Notes under the pieces: generated by a model
Told to the model about the DNA's origin: nothing
Seen by the model: the letters and a program-made list of their open reading frames with translations, nothing else
The model's database searches: none
Origin: a virus
IMG/VR virus record: IMGVR_UViG_3300017756_000036
Location: 1 to 39,828 of that record
DNA length: 39,828 nucleotides
Strand: one strand, 5' to 3'
Part shown: positions 7,343 to 12,588 of the stretch, one piece after another
Layout of the letters: each line of letters opens with the position of its first letter
Position numbering within the stretch: position 1 is the stretch's first letter
Position numbers and translations under genes: made by a program

Positions 7343-8116
7343 TCATGTGGTGGTGGGTTGAGATTCCGAACCCGATTCTGCTTGGGTTATTGCTTCCTGC
7401 AATGCAACGTACGTTGCAGGTAGCTGATCCGGTAAACCGAATCGATTTCCTGCGAGGTACGCAGGGTTGCTTCCGACATGAAGGATTCTTTCCTTACCCC
7501 CTGATGCCTTCGTTGCCGTCTTTCCGAAACCACGATCTTCCTGTGAAAGAACCGTGTCTAAACTTAGGTAGCCGATCATGTCCACCCATTCGGATAATAG
7601 TTCCCCGGTCTTATCCGACAGCTTCAATTGCCAACTGTCGTATTGAGGGAACTGTGGATCATCGATCTTTTTCACCTGAGAGTGGCAAAGCAGGACAACC
7701 CACTTGTTTTTTGTTTCATGTTGCCATGTGAGACACTCCAAGATGTCATTCCATCTGTTCCGCATTAAGGCTTTGCCTTTGCCGAAAGGGATGTCATTGA
7801 TCGCCTTGACCTTGTTTTTGACTTTCACATCTTTTTCGATGATGCGGTCAAGCCAATCAACGGTGTCGAAGACGATTGTCTCAAACGGATCTAACTCCTC
7901 ACTTGTTGTAAATTTTAAAATCTCATCAAAACTTTCTTCCCACATCGGGACTACTGCGACTTCGTTTCCTAAAAATTTCGTCCCGTTTTCAAAATCGAAA
8001 AAAACAGGTTTCGGAAACGAGGAAGCTAAAGTGGACTTCCCGGTTTTCTCTTTACCGTGAAACATTCCTTTGCGCTGATTTTTCTTCAGCGATTTTGAAC
8101 TTTGAATTGTAGGCAT
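7343..8116 (-). CDS. Sak4-like RecA-fold ATPase (AAA_24)
   Basis: A 257-residue P-loop ATPase. Walker A is HGKEKTGKSTLA (lysine 27), a strand FFDFENGT follows at about residues 37-45, and FETIVFDTVDWLD (about 78-92) serves as Walker B. This layout is that of the phage Sak4/AAA_24 proteins, monomeric RecA-like factors that promote single-strand annealing together with a phage SSB. ATG 8114-8116 has GGAAGGAACTG upstream. The gene overlaps a 57-aa reading frame by 65 bases. A 16-bp perfect palindrome centred on CGTACG lies within its 3' part (7403-7418). Confidence 0.85.
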   Translation of the reverse strand: MPTIQSSKSLKKNQRKGMFHGKEKTGKSTLASSFPKPVFFDFENGTKFLGNEVAVVPMWEESFDEILKFTTSEELDPFETIVFDTVDWLDRIIEKDVKVKNKVKAINDIPFGKGKALMRNRWNDILECLTWQHETKNKWVVLLCHSQVKKIDDPQFPQYDSWQLKLSDKTGELLSEWVDMIGYLSLDTVLSQEDRGFGKTATKASGGKERILHVGSNPAYLAGNRFGLPDQLPATYVALQEAITQAESGSESQPTTT

Positions 8117-8225
8117 TCAGTTCCTTCCGTAATTCATTGATTTCTTCAGTAGGCGGTTGAGAACGAAGCTCATCGTAGGAAGCCGCCCTGATCTCCCTCA
8201 CGATCCGCTGTAACAACTGATTCAC
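8052..8225 (-). CDS. small helical protein, 57 aa, GTG start
   Basis: A 57-residue reading frame beginning at GTG 8223-8225. It shares GTGA with the end of the upstream gene and has AGGTG in front. It fills the 105-base gap before the Sak4-like gene and runs 65 bases into it. The product is charged and helical (QLLQRIVREIRAASYDELRS, then a second helix EEINELRKELNAY). Coupling, direction and gap filling favour a real gene. The function is unknown. Confidence 0.5.
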   Translation of the reverse strand: MNQLLQRIVREIRAASYDELRSQPPTEEINELRKELNAYNSKFKIAEEKSAQRNVSR

Positions 8226-8536
8226 ATCACCTGTCCGGTTTTAAGTTCTTGACGAATGATGTCCTTAGAAATCCACTCTTTCATTTTGGGTTGCTCCAAG
8301 ATTTCAGGATTATCGACTTCACTGACTCCGATCTCAGGATTCTCAACGTCATCGCCCAACCATAATCCTTTGGCGAAATTAACTTCGGCATCCTTGAAAT
8401 CTTCACCTCTGACGAAAATCGTGAAGGCGAAAACTTTCTTATTCGTAATCTTCTTCAAGCCCACGTTCATAGAGTTTGGCTGATCCTCTGATTTCGCCTT
8501 TGACGATTCCTTCGATGAGTTGTCTTTCTTCTTCAT
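8222..8536 (-). CDS. hypothetical phage protein, 104 aa
   Basis: A 104-residue protein with a Lys/Ser-rich disordered N-terminus (residues 1-22), a strand-rich middle (KKVFAFTIFVRGEDFKDAE) and an acidic tail. ATG 8534-8536 has AGGAAAAA upstream. That start overlaps the preceding gene by 98 bases; an alternative ATG at 8468-8470 would remove most of the overlap but has a poorer ribosome-binding site. It is coupled at its 3' end to the 57-aa frame by GTGA. No family is recognised. Confidence 0.6.
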   Translation of the reverse strand: MKKKDNSSKESSKAKSEDQPNSMNVGLKKITNKKVFAFTIFVRGEDFKDAEVNFAKGLWLGDDVENPEIGVSEVDNPEILEQPKMKEWISKDIIRQELKTGQVM

Positions 8537-8717
8537 TTTTTCCTAAGAGTCTGTGTTTTCGTGCATGACCTCTCCCGTCAGGATTTCTCCAAAAAGCTGA
8601 ATCCTTTGACGGGTAGTAAAATTCCTCTAACTCGCTTTCGAGATTTCTGAACCAACCACTTTCGGCTTTAGCATTCTCAGCAAGGTAGGGAGATCCCTTT
8701 GGTTTTCCTCGTGACAT
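8439..8717 (-). CDS. hypothetical basic protein, 92 aa
   Basis: A 92-residue frame from ATG 8715-8717, giving SRGKPKGSPYLAENAKAES at the N-terminus and a helical, charged C-terminus (NEEERQLIEGIVKGEIRG). An in-frame start at 8750 would extend it by 11 residues deeper into the nuclease gene. Neither start shows a clear ribosome-binding site. It overlaps the nuclease gene by 91 bases and the following gene by 98 bases, an unusually crowded arrangement. The product is unknown. Confidence 0.5.
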   Translation of the reverse strand: MSRGKPKGSPYLAENAKAESGWFRNLESELEEFYYPSKDSAFWRNPDGRGHARKHRLLGKNEEERQLIEGIVKGEIRGSAKLYERGLEEDYE

Positions 8718-9511
8718 ATCTTGTAGTGTGAGCAGTAGCGTACGGAGCAAAGCGGAGAGTTCCGGGCCATCGGGAAATAGTTATTCGATACCGCCCATTC
8801 GAAATTCAACGCTCTCATTAAAACCTGAGAAACGAGATCCTCATCGACATCGAATTTGATGACCTCGACTTTGGGCGTTTTCAGGTTCCAGACGAACCCG
8901 TGAACTTCCCCGGCAGGCAGGTAGCTGAGATTCTTTTCCTGCATAATTGCAAAGCTATACAATGCAATTTGCATTTTATAATCGATCTTAGACAAATTCA
9001 TCGCACGACCTGCCGATTTTATGTCTATAATTTTTAATCGCTTATCCTCTCGATCATATGCGAGTAAATCGATGAATCCTTTGATCGGAAGTTTCAGATC
9101 ACGAAGGTGAAGCATGATCGGATGCTGAACACCAATCGGGTCTAAAGTCCGGTGATGTTCGGATTCAGGATGACAGTATTCAGGAATCAGCGTTGCGATG
9201 TTATCAACCGCCTTTGCGTAGTCTTCCTTGTCCTTTTCATCCCAGTGGGAAGTGTCTGTTTCAAGACCCTGCTTGACGGTCTGATCAGCGAAGAACTGTT
9301 TATAGTCTTTGGCAGGCTGACCGTGCCTGATGATGTCTCCGAAGTATCCGTCCGAAGATGCGGTTGTATCGTCTAATCCCTTGCCTACCAACAATCCCGC
9401 ACCTGCTTTGAATGGCAGACCACGCTTTTTATCGTAGTACCATTTCATCCCGCAACTCGCATGAGCCGCATGTTGAGAGTTCGATGAATTCTTAATGCAG
9501 TCGAGACTCAC
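8627..9511 (-). CDS. RecB/Cas4-like nuclease with probable Fe-S cluster
   Basis: A 294-residue PD-(D/E)XK nuclease. The catalytic residues are seen in KGFIDLLAYD (D148) and KIIDIKSAGR (D163, K165), followed by a Q181-x3-Y185 motif (MQIALYSFA). One cysteine near the N-terminus (SCGMKWYYDK, C20) and three near the C-terminus (C255, C260, C266 in LCSVRYCSHYKIC) match the 1+3 pattern of 4Fe-4S nucleases such as Cas4 and AddB. It probably resects phage DNA ends for recombination. I start it at GTG 9509-9511, which overlaps the upstream stop (GTGA). The next upstream in-frame start would lie inside the HTH gene. Confidence 0.82.
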   Translation of the reverse strand: MSLDCIKNSSNSQHAAHASCGMKWYYDKKRGLPFKAGAGLLVGKGLDDTTASSDGYFGDIIRHGQPAKDYKQFFADQTVKQGLETDTSHWDEKDKEDYAKAVDNIATLIPEYCHPESEHHRTLDPIGVQHPIMLHLRDLKLPIKGFIDLLAYDREDKRLKIIDIKSAGRAMNLSKIDYKMQIALYSFAIMQEKNLSYLPAGEVHGFVWNLKTPKVEVIKFDVDEDLVSQVLMRALNFEWAVSNNYFPMARNSPLCSVRYCSHYKICHEENQRDLPTLLRMLKPKVVGSEISKAS

Positions 9512-9711
9512 GATCCAACCCCTACGATAGCTTCCTGCCTTTCCTTTAATAAGGACTCTGCTTCTTTCAGAACATAGGAGTTGGATCGATTTCCGAATGC
9601 CACATCCCGGCAATGCTGTCTCGTGTAGCCCGTCCGGTTAGCCAGTTCGGTCCAAGGATTCTTGGTTAACTGAAGTTTTTCACCTAATGTGCGATTTCCT
9701 CTTGCTTGCAT
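9508..9711 (-). CDS. small HTH protein, 67 aa, first gene of the leftward operon
   Basis: A 67-residue protein whose residues about 18-60 look like a helix-turn-helix (NPWTELANRTGYTRQHCRDV, then a long helix KEAESLLKERQEA). ATG 9709-9711 has no ribosome-binding site. A promoter-like CTGACA-17-TATATA sits immediately upstream on the minus strand, so the transcript might be leaderless or the true start may differ. Being first in the leftward replication operon and facing the XRE gene at 10191, it may be a Cro-like or activator partner in the lysis-lysogeny choice. Confidence 0.6.
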   Translation of the reverse strand: MQARGNRTLGEKLQLTKNPWTELANRTGYTRQHCRDVAFGNRSNSYVLKEAESLLKERQEAIVGVGS

Positions 9712-9713
9712 TC

Positions 9714-9774
9714 TATATATGTGCTGTAATTTCCAGTGTCAGCTTACGGTGTGCGCTGACTGAATATGCACATA
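9714..9774. promoter_or_regulatory. divergent control region: promoter-like elements and two palindromes
   Basis: On the minus strand CTGACA (9737-9742) and TATATA (9714-9719) are separated by 17 bases, a good sigma-70-type match driving the leftward operon. Two inverted repeats overlap it: GTCAGC/GCTGAC (9738-9743 with 9755-9760) and TATGTGC/GCACATA (9718-9724 with 9768-9774). On the plus strand TATAAT is at 9783-9788, with only a weak -35. The palindromes are good operator candidates for the XRE protein or the HTH protein. Confidence 0.5.
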
Positions 9775-9790
9775 CTAGCGAGTATAATCG

Positions 9791-9970
9791 ATGAATCAAG
9801 AAAAAAATATAGGGTCTGGAAAATTAAATTCAGATCATGGTCAGGTCAACGGATCTGAATGGGGAAGGAAAAATTTGGTTTTTGAATTTGGAACAGGATC
9901 TCGATGGGGAAGCAGACTAGGTTACTCTGAATCTGCTAAGTGGGGATCAGGGGAAGGAAGCAATGTATAA
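9791..9970 (+). CDS. possible 59-aa Gly/Ser/Trp-rich protein
   Basis: A 59-codon frame from ATG 9791-9793 to TAA 9968-9970. Its product has three short related motifs, GSEWGRK, GSRWGSR and AKWGSGEG, with tryptophans at residues 24, 39 and 51. The peptide has no hydrophobic core typical of a globular domain. There is no ribosome-binding site, and a TATAAT lies only two bases upstream of the ATG, which argues against this exact start. It lies between the divergent control region and the XRE gene. I report it because of the repeated pattern, with low confidence. Confidence 0.3.
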   Translation: MNQEKNIGSGKLNSDHGQVNGSEWGRKNLVFEFGTGSRWGSRLGYSESAKWGSGEGSNV

Positions 9971-10190
9971 AAATAACTTCTGGGTATGTGGCTTATTAGG
10001 AAAATCGCAAAGTCCACCACATGCGAGGAACAGCGCATTATTTTGGAGTAAGGTATATGTCCAAACACTGAGAATTAACATCCCACCGCCGGGATAAATT
10101 AATCAAGAGAGGGTCAGTTCAATTAACCTGACTTTAAACAAAAATAACATGGCAGGCCGACCTGCCTTATCAAAAACGTGAAAAGGAAAT
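9971..10190 (+). promoter_or_regulatory. leader/control region upstream of the XRE regulator
   Basis: No convincing gene is present. The region holds ATCCC/GGGAT (10080-10084 with 10091-10095), GTCAG/CTGAC (10113-10117 with 10128-10132), and a strong GGCAGG/CCTGCC hairpin (10151-10156 with 10161-10166). On the minus strand the last hairpin is followed by a T-rich stretch, so it could terminate antisense transcription. The GTCAG/CTGAC half-sites recall those at 9738-9760 and may be a second operator. AAAAGGAAAT before 10191 is the ribosome-binding site of the regulator. Confidence 0.45.
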
Positions 10191-10514
10191 ATGAATCTCA
10201 AAGATTTGAGACAATCGAAAAAACTTTCCCAAATTGAATTCGGGAAAAAACTAAAGTGGAGCCAACATCGAGTTAGCAGATTAGAGTCAGGAAGACAGGA
10301 ATTTTTCAACTCAGATAAAGAGTTGGTTAAAGAAGTTTTTGGGGTAGATGTTGAAGTACCCCCAAACCCAACCCCTTTTGCCCCACACTCTGGCGAAGAC
10401 AGAGATAAAGTGGTTGAGGTACTTGAACAGAGAATTCGGGATTTAGAGGCTAGGATTGCCGACAAAGACAGGATGATCGAATTAATCTTGGATAAGGAGA
10501 GGGTCAAAACATAA
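10191..10514 (+). CDS. XRE/CI-like HTH transcriptional regulator with C-terminal coiled coil
   Basis: A 107-residue protein. Residues 1-52 are a Cro/CI-type HTH (LRQSKKLSQIEFGKKLKWSQ, recognition helix HRVSRLESGR). After a Pro-rich linker (VPPNPTPFAPHSG), residues about 68-104 form a coiled coil (VVEVLEQRIRDLEARIADKD), probably for dimerisation. It lacks a LexA-type peptidase domain, so RecA-triggered self-cleavage is not expected. ATG 10191 has AAAAGGAAAT. It lies upstream of the integrase and faces the replication operon, which fits a lysogeny repressor or its antagonist. Confidence 0.8.
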   Translation: MNLKDLRQSKKLSQIEFGKKLKWSQHRVSRLESGRQEFFNSDKELVKEVFGVDVEVPPNPTPFAPHSGEDRDKVVEVLEQRIRDLEARIADKDRMIELILDKERVKT

Positions 10515-10538
10515 ACATTTTTTTTATGAAAGGATAGA

Positions 10539-10838
10539 ATGAAAGAAGAACATAGCTTGGTTTTCAGGGTGGATCAGCCTCGAAAATTCAGGGAGCTATT
10601 GAGCGATGGTACTGTGGAGCGGGAAATTGAAAGAACCAAGGCAAAGATTGAAAAAAAAATTGTTGAGGTTTCTGAGAACCGATTCACCATCACCATTGGT
10701 ATCAGCGATGATACCGATATTGATAAGATGATGTGTGTCTGTTCCAAAACGCTTGAAACGGGATTCGATCTTTTAAGACCGCCCGTGATCAGGGATATGG
10801 AACAGGAGCGGTTACTAGAAGAAGCCCTTGCGGTTTAA
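10539..10838 (+). CDS. hypothetical protein between regulator and integrase, 99 aa
   Basis: A 99-residue protein with charged helices (EREIERTKAKIEKKIVEVSE) followed by strand-like FTITIGISDDTD and an acidic C-terminus (RDMEQERLLEEALAV). ATG 10539 is preceded by AAAGGATAGA, a usable ribosome-binding site. The 3' end overlaps the TTG start of the integrase by 11 bases, so both are likely co-transcribed. It might be an excisionase or accessory factor by location, but it shows no HTH and I cannot assign it. Confidence 0.65.
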   Translation: MKEEHSLVFRVDQPRKFRELLSDGTVEREIERTKAKIEKKIVEVSENRFTITIGISDDTDIDKMMCVCSKTLETGFDLLRPPVIRDMEQERLLEEALAV

Positions 10839-11955
10839 GGCACTTGATAACGGAAGAGTGCGGGGATACTTCCGCACGCTTACCCCGAAGGGTAAAAAGA
10901 CCATCAGGCGGTACATCTGTAAAGTCTCAGATGTTCAACTGCCTGACGGATCTTTGGATGTGGAGCGTACGATTCAGTACTGGACTTACATGTATGTCAA
11001 AATTGATCGCTCACAATATTTCCGGGACCATAAGTTCGATCACCTTTGTGACCAGTATCAGGCGCATGTCGAAAAGACACTGGGCCGAAATACTTGGCTC
11101 AACTATAAAAAGGGGATCTACCGATTTTTAGATGAAGTCCGGGGTTTGGATGTTGAAGAATTCGAAGAGGTTCATTCGGATGACTTCAAAGCCCGGATGA
11201 GAAACCTAGCCAACCGGACCCAACGATCCTACTGCACCTCAGTTAACCAGTTCCTCAACTGGATCAGGGAGCAGAAAATCCCTCATTCAGCCAAGATCAA
11301 ACTCCCCAAGGAACGAAGAACCAACGCAAGACCCTACCTTCCTGAAGAGATCGAAGCGGTTTCATCAGAGATCAGGAGAGCGTTTCGTGAGGGGGAGAAA
11401 AAATATCAGATCAACTACTGGAATCATTTACGAGCGTGGATGATGATGCACTTGACGGGGATGCGGAGATCGGAAGTCTACGGCTTGAAATATTCAGACA
11501 TCAAACCTGAGTGGATCAACATCCGGGATAACCCGGATTTAGGAGTCTTCATCAAAGGTGCGACTGAGGAAGACGTTGCCATCGGAAAAGCCCTTTCTGA
11601 TTTTTTATTAGAAGACAAAGCCTTTTGTAAGGACAGAAAAATCATCTCAAGGAAAGTCTATCTCTGCGGTTTAGACGGTCAGATATTCTGTAAGTCGGTG
11701 GATACCTTGACTCAGGCTTTAGGACGGCATGTCAAGAATGCGGGGATCGATCCTGATGCGAAAATCTGTCATGGGCTTCGGGCTTCTTTCATAACGTCAG
11801 TTTATGAAAACTTCGGAATCGGAGAAGCGCAGGATTTGGCCCGTCACAAATCTCCAAACACCACCCGTCAATATATACCTGAAGGTTCTAAAACCAAGAA
11901 GAGAAGAGCGATCATCGACAGTCTCTTCGGGACAACGCTAGGACAACAAGCTTGA
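10828..11955 (+). CDS. int: tyrosine-recombinase phage integrase
   Basis: A 375-residue integrase. An N-terminal arm-binding part (residues 1-60) is followed by a SAM-like core-binding domain (about 65-155). The catalytic domain has R213 (LTGMRRSEVYGL), H315-x-x-R318 (CHGLRASFITS), H340 (DLARHKSPNTT) and nucleophile Y349 (TRQYI); a lysine at about 244 (FIKGA) may be the beta-hairpin lysine. It would insert the phage into a host tRNA-Asn gene, since a partial tRNA-Asn lies 30 bases downstream. Translation probably starts at TTG 10828, overlapping the upstream gene; no nearby ATG is in frame. The last codons contain two GGACAAC repeats that may be arm sites. Confidence 0.92.
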   Translation: MRFKALDNGRVRGYFRTLTPKGKKTIRRYICKVSDVQLPDGSLDVERTIQYWTYMYVKIDRSQYFRDHKFDHLCDQYQAHVEKTLGRNTWLNYKKGIYRFLDEVRGLDVEEFEEVHSDDFKARMRNLANRTQRSYCTSVNQFLNWIREQKIPHSAKIKLPKERRTNARPYLPEEIEAVSSEIRRAFREGEKKYQINYWNHLRAWMMMHLTGMRRSEVYGLKYSDIKPEWINIRDNPDLGVFIKGATEEDVAIGKALSDFLLEDKAFCKDRKIISRKVYLCGLDGQIFCKSVDTLTQALGRHVKNAGIDPDAKICHGLRASFITSVYENFGIGEAQDLARHKSPNTTRQYIPEGSKTKKRRAIIDSLFGTTLGQQA

Positions 11956-11985
11956 TAAACCTTGCAACCGCAACGGATTTGCTGT

Positions 11986-12032
11986 CACTGTTAACCACTG
12001 GGTCGCTGGTTCGAGTCCGGCTTGGGGAGCCA
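11986..12032 (+). other. putative attP core: 3' part of a tRNA-Asn(GTT) gene
   Basis: The sequence carries an anticodon loop CTGTTAA (11988-11994, anticodon GTT), a T-arm GCTGG-TTCGAGT-CCGGC (12005-12021), an acceptor strand TTGGGGA, discriminator G and CCA (12030-12032). The 5' half (acceptor TCCCCAA, D-arm, 5' anticodon stem) is missing. This is a fragment, not a working tRNA. Tyrosine-integrase phages carry such 3' ends so the host tRNA is rebuilt on insertion. Identity with the host core probably begins near the anticodon loop. Confidence 0.8.
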
Positions 12033-12035
12033 GTA

Positions 12036-12082
12036 TTTGCAAGGGGTTGCGGGTACGTGGGGTATCTAAAACCCCTTGTAAA
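12036..12082. repeat. 13-base inverted repeat with one mismatch beside attP
   Basis: TTTGCAAGGGGTT (12036-12048) pairs with AACCCCTTGTAAA (12070-12082) apart from one position. A second GGGGT at 12059-12063 can compete for the ACCCC arm (12071-12075). It lies between the ends of convergent genes (integrase and SleB-like hydrolase), so it could act as a bidirectional terminator, although no T-run follows it. Confidence 0.45.
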
Positions 12083-12105
12083 TCAGGGACAATTTGGGAC
12101 AATTT

Positions 12106-12576
12106 TTATCTGTAGAAAATGTGGCTGTCGATAGTGGCCTTTTTCCGATAAACTTTTGACCACTTCGGTGACACATAATCTGCGTGATACCACAAAGATC
12201 CCTCCACCAAATTCGGCATAAAATCGTTCGCATTCATTAGCCAAATTGATAGGTCAAAGACCCGTTGATATTCTTTTTGATTTCTAGGATGATCGGATCT
12301 CCCGTCACAATGCCAAGAAAATTGACAACGGTTTCGTTTCGTCCCGCCCTGAAAAACGACTTCACAAATTGAGTTCGGGAACTTAGGTGATTTGACTCGA
12401 TTCAAGACCACCTGACTAACCGCAATGATGCCTGCTACGGATTCTGATCGTGCTTCGTGATAGGCATTGAGTGCGAGACAATGCGCTTCACGAGAATCAG
12501 CGTAAGACGGTGCGGATCGAATTAGCGATGCAGGCAGAATGCTGATCGCTAAGAGGATTATTAGAAGGGTACGAAT
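12106..12576 (-). CDS. SleB/CwlJ-type cell wall hydrolase, non-canonical or frameshifted start
   Basis: The open frame encodes a full SleB-like (Hydrolase_2) domain: catalytic-region NAYHEARSE (E41 by my count), AVSQVVLNRVKS, a CQFSWHCDG motif, SLWYHADYVSPKW and a terminal IDSHIFYR. It is preceded by a signal-peptide-like segment (RTLLIILLAISILPAS). This enzyme cleaves peptidoglycan and probably serves as an endolysin. The frame is open from 12585, but no ATG, GTG or TTG occurs before GTG 12409-12411, which would delete the catalytic glutamate. ATT 12574-12576 is the best-placed candidate start. An out-of-frame ATG at 12587-12589 overlaps the stop of the giant gene, so a +1 frameshift or a sequence error is also possible. 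Confidence 0.72.
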   Translation of the reverse strand: MRTLLIILLAISILPASLIRSAPSYADSREAHCLALNAYHEARSESVAGIIAVSQVVLNRVKSPKFPNSICEVVFQGGTKRNRCQFSWHCDGRSDHPRNQKEYQRVFDLSIWLMNANDFMPNLVEGSLWYHADYVSPKWSKVYRKKATIDSHIFYR

Positions 12577-12588
12577 AAGCGAAGGTCA

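Larger units (their letters stand above)
11930..12105. repeat. GGACAA repeats flanking attP, candidate integrase arm sites
   Basis: GGACAAC occurs at 11930-11936 and 11941-11947, left of the core. GGGACAATTT occurs as a perfect tandem pair at 12086-12095 and 12096-12105, right of it. Spacing within each pair is 10-11 bases, one helical turn. This is the expected layout of arm-type sites for a lambda-like integrase. Confidence 0.55.

Noticed and set aside
9152-9376. Plus-strand frame inside the Fe-S nuclease gene
   Set aside because: Antisense shadow of a gene with clear catalytic motifs; no ribosome-binding site or recognisable sequence.
11986-12032. A complete tRNA gene
   Set aside because: The 5' acceptor strand, D-arm and 5' anticodon stem are absent; only the 3' half matches, so it is an attachment core.
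11952-12134. 60-codon plus-strand frame after the integrase
   Set aside because: It is a translation of the tRNA-Asn fragment, inverted repeat and arm repeats, with no sign of a protein.
12106-12411. SleB-like gene starting at GTG 12411
   Set aside because: That start removes the glutamate-containing YHEARSE motif and the signal-like segment that are in frame just upstream.
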